From the NCBI RefSeq assembly GCF_000721235.1, contig NZ_JOFH01000007.1, positions 124,001 to 188,000 of the forward strand: DNA of 64,000 nt. Reading direction: 5' to 3'. Below, one piece after another: positions 53,377-62,587 of this stretch. Source of the stretch: Streptomyces olivaceus (lineage in GTDB: Bacteria > Actinomycetota > Actinomycetes > Streptomycetales > Streptomycetaceae). The notes below the pieces were generated by a model. The model searched no databases, was not told the origin of the DNA, and saw only the letters and a list, made by a program, of their open reading frames with translations. The position numbers were made by a program, and so were the translations under genes. How positions within the stretch are numbered: the first letter of the stretch is position 1; every line of letters starts with the position of its first letter.

Positions 53377-55689
53377 ATGCAGAGCACCGGCACCATGCAG
53401 CGCACCGGCGAGCGGACGGCCGCCGCCCCCGTCCCCACCCACTGCCCGTACTGCGCCCTGCAGTGCGGGATGAACCTGACGCCCGCGGACGGCGGGACCG
53501 TCGAGGTGTCCGAGCGCGCGGACTTCCCGGTGAACCGGGGTGCGCTGTGCGGCAAGGGCCGGACGGCACCGGCGGTGCTCGCGTCGGGGGCGCGGCTGAC
53601 CTCGCCGCTGGTGCGGTCGGACGACGGCGCGCTGGTGCCGGCCGGGTGGGACGAGGCGTTGGACCGGATCGCCCGGAACCTGGTCCGGACACGGGCGGAG
53701 TACGGGGCGGACGCGCTCGGGGTGTTCGGCGGGGGCGGGCTGACCAACGAGAAGGCGTACGCGCTGGGCAAGTTCGCCCGGGTGGTGCTCGGCACCTCGC
53801 AGATCGACTACAACGGCCGGTTCTGCATGTCGTCGGCGGCGGCGGCCGGCACGCGGGCCTTCGGGCTCGACCGGGGACTGCCGTTCCCGCTGGAGGACAT
53901 CCCCAGGACGGGCTGCGTGATCCTCGTCGGGTCGAACCCGGCCGAGACGATGCCGCCGTCCCTGCGCTACTTCAGCGAACTCCGCGAGAACGGCGGCACG
54001 TTGATCGTCGTTGACCCGCGCCGGACGAGGACCGCCGACCAGGCCGACCTGCACCTCGCCCCCCGGCCCGGCACCGACCTGGCGCTCGCGCTGGGCCTGC
54101 TCCACCTGGTGGTCGCCGAGGGCCGGGTCGACGTGGCCTACGTCGAGGAGCGCACGGCCGGCTGGGAGGAGGCGCGGGCGGCGGCGATGGCGCACTGGCC
54201 GGAGTACGTGGAGCGGATCACCGGCGTACCGGTGCCCGAACTGCGGGAAGCGGTACGGCTGTTCTGCGCGCCGGACGCGGCGATGGTGCTGACCGCGCGC
54301 GGACCGGAGCAGCAGGCCAAGGGCACGGACACGGTGGGCGCGTGGATCAACTTGTGCCTGGCGACCGGGCGGGCGGGGAGCCCCCGGTCGGGGTACGGCT
54401 GTCTGACCGGGCAGGGCAACGGGCAGGGCGGGCGCGAACACGGGCAGAAGGCCGACCAGTTGCCGGGCTACCGCAAGCTGACCGACCCGGCGGCGCGGCG
54501 GCACGTCGCCGGGGTGTGGGGCGTGGACCCGGACTCACTGCCGGGTCCGGGGCGCAGCGCGTACGAACTCCTCGACGCGCTGGGCACGGACATCAGGTCC
54601 CTCCTGGTGATGGGCTCCAACCCGGTCGTGTCCGCACCGCGCGCCGCGCACGTCGAGGGGCGGCTGCGGTCGCTGGACTTCCTCGCCGTGTGCGACGTGG
54701 TGCTCTCGGAGACGGCGGAACTCGCCGACGTCGTCCTGCCGGTGACGCAGTGGGCGGAGGAGTCGGGGACGACGACCAGCCTGGAGGGCCGGGTGCTGCT
54801 GCGGCGGCGCGCGATCACGCCGCCGGACGGGGTCCGCGGCGACCTGGAGGTCCTGCACGGGCTGGCCGCCCGGCTCGGCGTGGAGAAGGGCTTCCCGACC
54901 GAGCCGGAGGAGGTGTTCGAGGAGCTGCGGCGGGCGAGCGCGGGCGGCCCGGCGGACTACTCGGGGATCGACTACGGGCGGCTGGCGGAGGAGAACGGGG
55001 TCTTCTGGCCGTGTCCGGCGACGGGCGCGGGCGCGGGCGCGGGCGACGGGTCTGTGCCGCACCCCGGCACGCCGAGCCCCGGGACTCCGGCCCGCGACAC
55101 GCCGCACCCCGGGACTCCGGCCCCCGACACGGCACACCCCGAGACTCCGGCCCCCGACACGGCACACCCCGAGACTCCGGCCCCCGACACGGCACACCCC
55201 GAGATCTCGAACCCCGGCACCCCGCACCCCGGCACCCCGCGCCTCTTCCTCGACCGCTTCGCCACCGACGACGGCCGGGCCCGTTTCGTGCCCGTCGCCC
55301 ACCGTCCGAGCGCCGAGGAACCGGACGCGGAGTACCCGGTGCTGCTGACCACGGGCCGGGTCGTGGCGCAGTACCAGTCCGGGGCGCAGACCCGGCGCGT
55401 GCCCGAGCTGAACGCCGCCGCGCCCGGCCCCTTCGTGGAGCTGCACCCGCGGCTGGCGGCGCGGCTCGGGGCGGCCGAGGGCGACCCGCTGGCGGTCGTG
55501 TCCCGGCGGGGGCGGGCGGTGGCACCGGCCCGCATCACCACCGGCATCCGGCCCGACACCGTGTTCATGCCCTTCCACTGGCCGGGCGAGGGCCGCGCCA
55601 ACAACCTCACCAACCCGGCGCTCGATCCGACCTCGCGGATGCCGGAGTTCAAGGTGTGCGCGGTGCGGGTGGAGACGGTGCCGCGGTAG
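53377..55689 (+). CDS. Assimilatory nitrate reductase-like molybdopterin oxidoreductase
   Basis: 770 residues. 4Fe-4S site CPYCALQC (Cys23, 26, 30) plus GALCGKG, then MopB motifs NGRFCMSSAAAAGTRAFG (Cys as possible Mo ligand), LVGSNPAETMPPSLRYF and VVDPRRTRTADQADLHL. The C-terminal domain MLLTTGRVVAQYQSG-like segment (VLLTTGRVVAQYQS) and FMPFHWPGEGRANNLTNPALDP matches NasA/NarB-type enzymes. Odd: a Pro/Thr/His-rich linker of about 60 residues made of 10-residue repeats (PETPAPDTAH) separates the catalytic part and the molydopterin dinucleotide-binding domain. It is cytoplasmic, with no Tat signal. Confidence 0.9.
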   Translation: MQSTGTMQRTGERTAAAPVPTHCPYCALQCGMNLTPADGGTVEVSERADFPVNRGALCGKGRTAPAVLASGARLTSPLVRSDDGALVPAGWDEALDRIARNLVRTRAEYGADALGVFGGGGLTNEKAYALGKFARVVLGTSQIDYNGRFCMSSAAAAGTRAFGLDRGLPFPLEDIPRTGCVILVGSNPAETMPPSLRYFSELRENGGTLIVVDPRRTRTADQADLHLAPRPGTDLALALGLLHLVVAEGRVDVAYVEERTAGWEEARAAAMAHWPEYVERITGVPVPELREAVRLFCAPDAAMVLTARGPEQQAKGTDTVGAWINLCLATGRAGSPRSGYGCLTGQGNGQGGREHGQKADQLPGYRKLTDPAARRHVAGVWGVDPDSLPGPGRSAYELLDALGTDIRSLLVMGSNPVVSAPRAAHVEGRLRSLDFLAVCDVVLSETAELADVVLPVTQWAEESGTTTSLEGRVLLRRRAITPPDGVRGDLEVLHGLAARLGVEKGFPTEPEEVFEELRRASAGGPADYSGIDYGRLAEENGVFWPCPATGAGAGAGDGSVPHPGTPSPGTPARDTPHPGTPAPDTAHPETPAPDTAHPETPAPDTAHPEISNPGTPHPGTPRLFLDRFATDDGRARFVPVAHRPSAEEPDAEYPVLLTTGRVVAQYQSGAQTRRVPELNAAAPGPFVELHPRLAARLGAAEGDPLAVVSRRGRAVAPARITTGIRPDTVFMPFHWPGEGRANNLTNPALDPTSRMPEFKVCAVRVETVPR
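55081..55200. repeat. 30-bp tandem repeat (4 units) inside nitrate reductase-like gene
   Basis: Four exact-length 30-bp units. The two at 55141-55170 and 55171-55200 are identical, the unit at 55111 differs by one base at its start, and 55081 by a few. A fifth diverged unit begins at 55201. Units keep the frame and encode ten residues each, so copy number could change without frameshift. Confidence 0.9.
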
Positions 55690-55871
55690 CCAGGACGCAG
55701 CCGGGGCAGGGGGCGTCCCGGTCATCCTCTCCCCTCATGATCTCCACGTCGGCGCTATGGACTTGTCATGTCCGGGGCCTTTGAATCCGAGTCAGCACCG
55801 CACCAGTGCCCCGCACCCGGCCCCGTGCCGACGCGTCGAACGCGCCGAACGCGCCCGTTCCGAGGAGATCG

Positions 55872-57521
55872 ATGAGCCGAATACGGCATGCCAGAGGTTC
55901 CCGTCTCGCCCTGGCCGGCACGGCCGCCACCACCGCGACCCTCCTGGTCGCCGCCCTCGCCCCCGGTGCCACCGCCGCCGACCGGCCGGTCCCCTCCCGC
56001 GCCGCCGCCCTCGACCACGCGGCGGCGGCCCTGCTGGAGCACGCCGACGCACTGGACCTGACCGGCGCGCAGGACACCGAGGCCCGCGACGTCGTCGTCG
56101 ACGCGGACGGCACCCAGCACGTCCGCTACGACCGCACGTACCGCGGACTCCCGGTGCTGGGCGGCGACTTCGTCGTCCACCTGACCCCCGACGGCGACTT
56201 CCGCGACGCCGACCGCGCGACGACGGCCCCGCTCGCCCTCCCCACCGTCGCCCCGAAGCTGGCGTCGCCCGAGGCCGCCGACCTGGCCGCGAACGCCCTG
56301 CGCGCCGCCAACCCGGGCGAGCTGCTGAAGAAGCTCACCGCCGAGTCCGAGCTGGTCGTCGATGCCCTGCACGGCGCGCCGAAGCTGGCCTGGCGGACGG
56401 ACGCGGCGGCGCTCGACTCCCTCGGCAACCCGGTCGCCCGCACCGTGCTCACCGACGCGGGCACGGGCGCCCGCATCGACGCCTGGGACACCGTCGAGTC
56501 GGTGTCGGGCGACGGCGCGTCGCTGTACGGCGGCACGGTGCCGCTGGAGACGACGCGCTCGGGATCGTCGTACCGGCTCGAGGACGCGACGCGCGGCGGC
56601 ACGTACACCGGGGACGCGGAGAACCAGACCGACCTCTGCATCCTGACCATCTGCCTGGTGCGGGCGCCCGCGACGCTGTTCACCGACGCCGACAACCACT
56701 GGGGCACGGGCGGCGCGGACGACCGCGCCTCGGCCGCCGTGGACGCGCAGTACGGCACCGACGCCACCTGGGACTACTACGAGGACGTCCACGGGCGCAG
56801 CGGCATCGCGGGCGACGGCAAGGGTTCGTACAACCGCGTGCACTACGGCAACAAGTACAACAACGCCTTCTGGGACGACAGTTGCTTCTGCATGACGTAC
56901 GGCGACGGTGACGGGACGACCTTCGGGCCGCTGGTCTCGCTGGACGTCGCCGCGCACGAGATGTCGCACGGGGTGACGTCGAAGACGGCGGCACTGGCGT
57001 ACTCGGGCGAGTCCGGCGGGCTCAACGAGGCGACCTCGGACGTCTTGGGCACCCTGGTGGAGTGGCACGCGGCGAACGCGGCCGACCCCGGGGACTACCT
57101 GATCGGCGAGAAGGTCGTGCGGGACGGCTTCGGCCGCGAGGCGCTGCGCTACATGGACAGGCCGAGCAGGGACGGCGCCTCGGCCGACTGCTGGGACACC
57201 TCGCTGGGCGACCTGGACGTCCACTACTCCTCCGGCGTCGCCAACCACTTCGCCTACCTGCTGGCCGAGGGCAGCGGCGCGCGGACCGTGGGTGGCGTGG
57301 CCTACTCCTCCCCCACCTGCGACGGCTCCACGGTCACCGGGATCGGCCGGGACAAGCTCGGGGACGTCTGGTACCGGGCGCTGACCGTCTACATGACCTC
57401 GTCCACGGACTACGCGGGCGCCCGCACCGCCACCCTGCGCGCGGCCGACGACCTGTACGGCACCGACAGCGACGAGTACGCGGCGGTCGGCGCGGCGTGG
57501 AGCGCGGTGAACGTGGCCTGA
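55872..57521 (+). CDS. Secreted M4 (thermolysin-like) metalloprotease
   Basis: 549 residues from an ATG at 55872 with GAGGAG 4 nt before. Signal peptide of about 35 residues ending ATA-A, FTP propeptide (YDRTYRGLPVLGGDFVVHL) and PepSY-like region, then the catalytic domain with VAAHEMSHGVT (HExxH zinc site), GGLNEATSDVLG (third ligand Glu) and YSSGVANHFAYLLAEG (catalytic His). Mature enzyme from about residue 205. An extracellular neutral protease for nutrient release. Confidence 0.95.
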   Translation: MSRIRHARGSRLALAGTAATTATLLVAALAPGATAADRPVPSRAAALDHAAAALLEHADALDLTGAQDTEARDVVVDADGTQHVRYDRTYRGLPVLGGDFVVHLTPDGDFRDADRATTAPLALPTVAPKLASPEAADLAANALRAANPGELLKKLTAESELVVDALHGAPKLAWRTDAAALDSLGNPVARTVLTDAGTGARIDAWDTVESVSGDGASLYGGTVPLETTRSGSSYRLEDATRGGTYTGDAENQTDLCILTICLVRAPATLFTDADNHWGTGGADDRASAAVDAQYGTDATWDYYEDVHGRSGIAGDGKGSYNRVHYGNKYNNAFWDDSCFCMTYGDGDGTTFGPLVSLDVAAHEMSHGVTSKTAALAYSGESGGLNEATSDVLGTLVEWHAANAADPGDYLIGEKVVRDGFGREALRYMDRPSRDGASADCWDTSLGDLDVHYSSGVANHFAYLLAEGSGARTVGGVAYSSPTCDGSTVTGIGRDKLGDVWYRALTVYMTSSTDYAGARTATLRAADDLYGTDSDEYAAVGAAWSAVNVA

Positions 57522-57644
57522 CGGCAGCCGGCGCCCCCGTTCGCCTGCTCCCCCGCACGCCCGCACCTGCGTACGCTCGCCCGCGCTTGCGTACGCTGGC
57601 GGGGAGACCACGGTGTGGTCCGCCGCCGGGAGGGACGGGAGCCG

Positions 57645-58574
57645 ATGAGCCTTCGCCAGTTCGAGTACGCCCTGGCCGTCGCCGAGCAGGGCTCGGTGAC
57701 GGCGGCGGCGGACGTGCTGCGCGTCGCCCAGCCCTCGGTGTCCCAGCAGATCCGCGGGCTGGAGCGGGAGCTGGGCGTGGAGCTGTTCTCCCGCACGCCG
57801 GCCGGCCTCGTGCCCACGGTCGCCGGCCGCGCCTTCCTGGTGGAGGCGGAGATCGCGGTGAAGGCGGCCCGGCGGGCCCGGGCGACCGCGCGGGCCGGTG
57901 CCTCGGAGCTGGCGGGCGAGCTGCTGGTCGCGGTCCAGATGGGACTGGGCACGCGGCAGCTGCCGGGTGCGCTGGGCGCACTGCGCCGCAGCTTCCCGCG
58001 GCTGGAGGTGACCGTCTTCGAGGAGCCGAACCCCACCGAGCTGGAGCGGCTGGCCCGCGGCGGTGTCCTGGACCTCGCGCTGATGGCCGGCCCGTGCGAG
58101 GAGGGCCTGTACGCCGGTCACCACCTCGGCGACGAGGAGTTCGTCGTGGTGCTGCCGGCCGGGCACCCGCAGCTCGCCGCCGACCGGGTCGAGCTGCGGG
58201 AACTGGAGCGGGAGACGTGGGTGAGGTTCGGCCACGGCAGCGCGCTCGACGGCGTGCTCCTCGACGTGCTGGAGGACAACACGATGGCTCCGGCCACCAC
58301 CGCCCGCGTCTCCCAGACGGCGACCGCCGTGCGCTGGGTGGTCCACGGGCTCGGGGTGACCCTCGTCCCGGCGTCCGCCGTACCCCCGGGGCACGAGCAC
58401 CTCGTACGCCCGGTCTCGCCGGTCGTCTCCCAGCCCGTCGTCGCCGCGGTCCGTCCCGGCGCGGGTCCGGCGGAGCTGGCCCTGCTGGATTTCCTGCGCC
58501 AGGAGACCTGGCACAAGTTCACTCAGAGCTGGGAGGAGCCGCCGTCCACGGTCAGCTCGGTGCCGGTGGTGTAG
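57645..58574 (+). CDS. LysR-family transcriptional regulator
   Basis: 309 residues from an ATG at 57645 with GGGAG before it. Helix-turn-helix FEYALAVAEQGSVTAAADVLRVAQPSVSQQIRGLERELGVELFSRTPAGLVPT and a LysR substrate domain. It runs convergent to the SDR at 58523, overlapping its last 52 bp. Regulators of this kind are usually divergent from targets, so its target is not clear here. Confidence 0.93.
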   Translation: MSLRQFEYALAVAEQGSVTAAADVLRVAQPSVSQQIRGLERELGVELFSRTPAGLVPTVAGRAFLVEAEIAVKAARRARATARAGASELAGELLVAVQMGLGTRQLPGALGALRRSFPRLEVTVFEEPNPTELERLARGGVLDLALMAGPCEEGLYAGHHLGDEEFVVVLPAGHPQLAADRVELRELERETWVRFGHGSALDGVLLDVLEDNTMAPATTARVSQTATAVRWVVHGLGVTLVPASAVPPGHEHLVRPVSPVVSQPVVAAVRPGAGPAELALLDFLRQETWHKFTQSWEEPPSTVSSVPVV

Positions 58575-59266
58575 GTGGCGTCGAAGGCGAGGAACGCCGC
58601 GGCCCCGGCGATCTCCTCGTAGGTCCCGAACCGCCGCATGGGATTCTCGGCGACGCGCTCGGCCTTGAACTCCGCGGCGGCCTCCCGCGTCATCACCCGC
58701 TCCAGGATCCCGGTGTCGACGGGCCCGACGCTGATCGCGTTGACCCGGATGCCGCGCGGCAGCAGATCGGCGGACAGGGTCCGGGCCATCGAGCGCACCG
58801 CCGCCTTGCTGGCCGAGTAGACGCTGGTGTCCGGCAGGCCGACGGTGTTCGCGACCGAGGTGGTGAAGACGACGCCGCTGCCCGCGCCCATCAGCGGGGC
58901 GAGCTTCTGCACGGTGAAGAAGGCGCCCTTGGCGTTGGTCGCGAACACCTCGTCGTACGCCGCTTCGGTGGTCGACTCGAAGGGCGTCAGGGGTGAGATG
59001 CCCGCGTTGACGAACAGGCCGTGGACGCTGCCGACCTCCTCCTTCACCCGGTCGGCCAGGGCGTCCAGGTCGGCGAGCGAGGAAACGTCTCCCCGGACGG
59101 CCGACGCCCTCCCGCCGAGCTGCTTCAGCGCGGCATCGAGGGAGGTCCGGGAGCGCCCGGTGATCACGACCCGCGCCCCGCCGTCCACGAGCGCCCTGGC
59201 CATTCCCAGCCCTATTCCACTGCTGCCACCGGTGATCACCACATTCTTACCGTTGTACGCACCCAC
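58523..59266 (-). CDS. SDR oxidoreductase
   Basis: 247 residues from a GTG at 59266 with GAAGGGAA before it. GGSSGIGLG cofactor loop, NAGISPLTP, catalytic Tyr/Lys in SVYSASK, VGPVDTGI and C-terminal TGTELTVDGGSSQL. TGRSRTS suggests NADPH. Resembles the island SDRs in the FFTVQKLAPL segment. In an apparent operon with the SDR at 59320 (54-bp gap). Confidence 0.92.
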   Translation of the reverse strand: MGAYNGKNVVITGGSSGIGLGMARALVDGGARVVITGRSRTSLDAALKQLGGRASAVRGDVSSLADLDALADRVKEEVGSVHGLFVNAGISPLTPFESTTEAAYDEVFATNAKGAFFTVQKLAPLMGAGSGVVFTTSVANTVGLPDTSVYSASKAAVRSMARTLSADLLPRGIRVNAISVGPVDTGILERVMTREAAAEFKAERVAENPMRRFGTYEEIAGAAAFLAFDATYTTGTELTVDGGSSQL

Positions 59267-59319
59267 GCCGAATTCCCTTCTGCTGCCGTATTGCGAAGCT
59301 CCGCACCTGTCCCCCGGAA

Positions 59320-60084
59320 TCAGCCCCGCGGATATTCTCCGCCGTCCACGACGAGGTTGGTCCCGGTCACCCAGCCCGCCCGTTCGGAGAGGAGGAACAG
59401 CACCGCGTGGGCGATGTCGTCGGGCCGGCCGTCGCGTCCCAGCGGCGGGGTGTCGACCGCGCCGGGACCCGCGCCGAGCCTGTCCCAGTACTCCCGCGTC
59501 TCCTCGCCGCCGGGGGTGGAGGTCCGGCCGGGGCTCACGGTGTTGACCCGTACCCCCGAGGGGGCCAGCGCCTGGGCCAGTCCGCGGCTGTAGCTCTCCA
59601 GGGCGGTCTTCGCGGCCTGGTAGTGCAGGAACGGCGGTGCCGGGGGCAGGTACGCGGCCGTGGACACGTGCACGACGGCACCCGAGCCGCGTTCCCGCAT
59701 GTCCGGCACCAGCAAGGAGTTCAGCCGCACCGAGGCGAGGAGATTGAGGTCCAGGGACTCCTGCCACACGTCGTCGGGGATGGTCAGCCCGTCCAGGTGG
59801 GGCTTGGCCCCGCCCGCGTTGTGGACCAGGAGGTCGACCCCGCCGAACGTCTCCCGCGCGGCGGCGGCGAGGGCCGCCGTGCCGGCCGCCGTCCGCACGT
59901 CGGCGCGGACGAAGGCGGCCCCCTCCGGCGCGGCGCTCCGCTCCGAACTGGCGGTCGCGATCACCTCGGCACCCGCGTCGAGGAGCCGCCGGACGACGGC
60001 CGCCCCGATCCCGCGCGTACCACCGGTGACGAGGGCACGCTTTCCCTTGAATTCCTGATTCCCCGATCCGCCGAATTCCTGCAT
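59320..60084 (-). CDS. SDR oxidoreductase
   Basis: 254 residues from an ATG at 60084 with AAGGG 8 nt upstream; a TTG at 60132 would add 16 residues. GGTRGIGA loop, NAGGAKPHLDG, catalytic Tyr/Lys in LHYQAAK, SPGRTSTPGG and C-terminal TGTNLVVDGGEYPRG. Belongs to the group with unusual SPGRTSTPG segment often next to LysR regulators and flavin reductases. Substrate unknown. Confidence 0.9.
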   Translation of the reverse strand: MQEFGGSGNQEFKGKRALVTGGTRGIGAAVVRRLLDAGAEVIATASSERSAAPEGAAFVRADVRTAAGTAALAAAARETFGGVDLLVHNAGGAKPHLDGLTIPDDVWQESLDLNLLASVRLNSLLVPDMRERGSGAVVHVSTAAYLPPAPPFLHYQAAKTALESYSRGLAQALAPSGVRVNTVSPGRTSTPGGEETREYWDRLGAGPGAVDTPPLGRDGRPDDIAHAVLFLLSERAGWVTGTNLVVDGGEYPRG

Positions 60085-60273
60085 CTCCGAACCCTTCACG
60101 TCGTCCACGGTCACCACACCGATCCTTTTCAATGTCGCAGGATTGTCCGCTCGACGGAGAACCGGCCCCGTCGAGCTGTTTCACGGTAAATCCGCGAAAC
60201 GGCGGGAGACAAAGACGAAAAGTGAGCGGCTGCCATAGGAGTCACCTATGGCAGCCGGGGCGGGCCGGGTTCG

Positions 60274-60888
60274 CTACGCGTCCCGCACGTCGTCGTAGGG
60301 GCGCTTCTCCTTGGCCTCGCGCAGGGCGCGGCCCCACCACACCACCTGGTCGAGCATCGCCTTGGCGGCCGCGTCCGGCCCCGACGGGTCCCGGAGCCTG
60401 CCCTCGTCGCCGAAGGACTGGCCCGCGTTGTGGAAGGAGACGGTGTCGCGGACGGTGACGGCGTGCAGTTCGGCGAAGACCTGGCGCAGGTGCTCCACGG
60501 CGCGCAGGCCACCGGCCAGACCGCCGTACGAGACGAGGCCGACGGGCTTGGCCCGCCACTCGGTGAAGTGCCAGTCGATGACGTTCTTCAGGCCCGCCGG
60601 GAACGAGTGGTTGTACTCGGGCGTGAGCACGACGAACGCGTCGGCGCCCGCCAGTTTCGGAGTGATCTCCGCCAGCGCGGCGGTCGCCTCCGGAGTCCGG
60701 GCCAGGGTCGTGGGCAGGTCGGTGCGGGCGACGTCGACCACCTCGGGCTCCAGGTCGTCGTGGGCCCGCAGATGGTCCAGGAGCCAGTCGGCGACGACGG
60801 GCCCGAAGCGGCCGTGCCGGTTGCTGCCGACGAGCAGGGTCACGCGGAGCGGTGCGGTCATGGTGTGGGCGGAGGCGGTGTGTGTCAT
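60274..60888 (-). CDS. NADPH-dependent FMN reductase
   Basis: 204 residues; the start may be ATG at 60888 or 60861. TLLVGSNRHGRFGPVVADWL is the flavodoxin-like phosphate loop, and VVLTPEYNHSFPAGLKNVIDW with SYGGLAGG is the FMN isoalloxazine pocket of the NAD(P)H:quinone/FMN reductase (SsuE/ArsH-like) family. Leftward, 189 bp downstream of the SDR start region. Confidence 0.92.
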   Translation of the reverse strand: MTHTASAHTMTAPLRVTLLVGSNRHGRFGPVVADWLLDHLRAHDDLEPEVVDVARTDLPTTLARTPEATAALAEITPKLAGADAFVVLTPEYNHSFPAGLKNVIDWHFTEWRAKPVGLVSYGGLAGGLRAVEHLRQVFAELHAVTVRDTVSFHNAGQSFGDEGRLRDPSGPDAAAKAMLDQVVWWGRALREAKEKRPYDDVRDA

Positions 60889-60925
60889 GCGGAGAGCCTG
60901 TTACCTCGACTTTGCTTGAGGTCAA

Positions 60926-60995
60926 GCCGGTGAGGGGACACGGCGCCCAGGGCGAGCCGGTGGGGGGACACGGCGCCCGGGCCGGACCGGTGGGG
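60926..60995. repeat. Two tandem ~30-bp repeats
   Basis: AGCCGGTGRGGGGACACGGC units at 60926 and 60956 with a partial third at about 60986, in the 368-bp gap between the FMN reductase and the surface protein. No gene is seen in the rest of the gap. Confidence 0.7.
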
Positions 60996-61256
60996 TCGCG
61001 GCGCGGGGCCGGGCGGGTCCCGTTCGGAGCACCGGTCACCCGTTCACACCCGCGCCCCCGCCCCGCGCGATCTTTTCCGCCGCCGGTCCCCGACGCTCGC
61101 ATGACCTGCTGAAACAACTCGCCGCATACGGCAGCGGACGGCACGGGCGACACCCGTTCATCCCATTGCGGGCGCGCGCTCGGGGAGCGGGCCGGGCCCG
61201 GTGCCCCTTTCCTCGGTAGAGCAGGGGCCACCGAACAGCTCGAAGGAGCAGCACCG

Positions 61257-61796
61257 ATGCGACGCACCGCCCGCCTGCTGACCGGTACCGCGCTCGCCGC
61301 CGCGGCCGTCGGTCTGACCACCGCGGCCACCGCGGTCCCGGTGTACGCCGGGGAGACCGCGGCCCCCGGCGGCCTGAAGGTGTACCCGTCCTCGGTCGTC
61401 CCGGGCGACCGGGCCATGGTGACGGCGGCGTGCGGCGGGGGCGGCTCCGCGGCGGGCGACGCCAGCGCGGTCGGCGCGGGGATGTTCCCGCTGGCGCCGG
61501 GCACCGGCGACGGGGAGGCGACCGGCCACTTCGAGGTGCCGCCGAGCGCGCAGCCGGGGACGTACGAGATCGTCGCGACCTGCGGGGACGACGAACGGCG
61601 GGTGACGGGCGACCTGGTGGTCACGCTGACGTCGGCCGCCGAGCAGGTGTACCCGAAGGGAAGCGTGAAGACGGGGGTCGGCGGCGCTCTCGGCCCCGAC
61701 CCCGTGCAGACCGCGGCCGGCGTGGCGGCTCTCGCCGTCGCCGCCGCGGGCGGTACCTGGCTCCTGCATCGCCGGGCGAGAGGCGACGGGATCTGA
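61257..61796 (+). CDS. Exported surface protein with C-terminal membrane anchor, sortase-linked
   Basis: 179 residues with AAGGAG 6 nt before the ATG. N-terminal signal peptide (RRTARLLTGTALAAAAVGL...TAVPVYA, about 31 residues). The middle is a small beta-rich domain with two Cys (TAACGGG, VATCGDD). The C-terminus has a TM helix (TAAGVAALAVAAAGGTWLL) followed by basic HRRARGDGI, the shape of a cell-wall sorting signal, but no LPxTG before it; KTGVGGALGPDP stands there instead. A class F sortase gene follows 120 bp downstream. Function unknown. Confidence 0.8.
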   Translation: MRRTARLLTGTALAAAAVGLTTAATAVPVYAGETAAPGGLKVYPSSVVPGDRAMVTAACGGGGSAAGDASAVGAGMFPLAPGTGDGEATGHFEVPPSAQPGTYEIVATCGDDERRVTGDLVVTLTSAAEQVYPKGSVKTGVGGALGPDPVQTAAGVAALAVAAAGGTWLLHRRARGDGI

Positions 61797-61839
61797 CGGG
61801 CACCCTCCGCTGCCCGTCCGCAGGTACCGCACTTCCCCA

Positions 61840-61878
61840 CCCCCTCCGGGTCCGACGCCCCTCGCGTCCCGGAGGGGG
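61840..61878 (+). terminator. Hairpin between surface protein and sortase genes
   Basis: CCCCTCCGGG side pairs with CCCGGAGGGGG across an internal loop of about 17 nt. It may attenuate read-through into the sortase gene. Confidence 0.5.
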
Positions 61879-61916
61879 CAGGGGGCCTTTCAGGGACGCG
61901 AGGGAGAGGGGACGTC

Positions 61917-62546
61917 ATGCGCAGGGTCAAGGACACGGCGATAGCCGCGGTCACCGCGGTCGCGCTCGGCTCGGGGGCGTGGCTGCTGCTCGGCGGCGCC
62001 CGCACCGAGGCCCCGCCCCAGCCGTCGGCCGCGCAGGCCGCCACGGGTCAGTCCACCCGGGCGGACCGCGGCGCCGCCGCCCCCGCGCTGCCGCCGTCCC
62101 CGCCCGACCGCGTCCGCATCCCGGCGATCGGCGTCGACGCCCCGCTGACGGGCCTCGGCCTGACGGAGACGGGCAGCCTGGACGTACCGCCCGCCGAGCG
62201 GAAGAACCTGGCCGGCTGGTACGAGGCCGGCACCACCCCCGGCGAGAGGGGCACCGCGATCGTCGCCGGCCACGTCGACAACGCGAAGGGCCCCGCCGTC
62301 TTCTACCGCCTCGGCGCCCTGCGGAAGGGCTCGCGGATCGAGGTCGACCGGCGCGACGGCGGCGTCGCGGTCTTCACGGTGGACGCGGTGGAGGTGTACG
62401 CCGCCGACGCCTTCCCCGACGAGAAGGTCTACGGCGCCGCCGACCGCCCCGAGCTGCGGGTCATCACCTGCGGCGGCCCCTACTCCCGCAGCACCGGCTA
62501 CCAGGGCAACGTCGTCGTCTTCGCCCACCTCACGGACAGCCGCTGA
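61917..62546 (+). CDS. Class F sortase
   Basis: 209 residues with GAGGGAGAGGGG before the ATG. One N-terminal membrane segment (about 8-27), Pro/Ala-rich linker, then the sortase barrel with RIPAIGVDAPLTGLGL, catalytic His in IVAGHVDN, Cys in LRVITCGGPY and Arg in the C-terminal strand (YSRSTGYQGNVVVFA). The TLxTC of other classes is VITC here, as in class F. It cleaves a surface substrate on the outer face; the neighbouring 61257 product is the nearest candidate. Confidence 0.92.
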   Translation: MRRVKDTAIAAVTAVALGSGAWLLLGGARTEAPPQPSAAQAATGQSTRADRGAAAPALPPSPPDRVRIPAIGVDAPLTGLGLTETGSLDVPPAERKNLAGWYEAGTTPGERGTAIVAGHVDNAKGPAVFYRLGALRKGSRIEVDRRDGGVAVFTVDAVEVYAADAFPDEKVYGAADRPELRVITCGGPYSRSTGYQGNVVVFAHLTDSR

Positions 62547-62587
62547 ACGCCCGGGCACGCACCCCACCCCGGTGGCAGACTCCGGGC

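Noticed and set aside
55081..55230. CRISPR array
   Set aside because: The 30-bp units are contiguous without spacers and lie in frame within a coding sequence.
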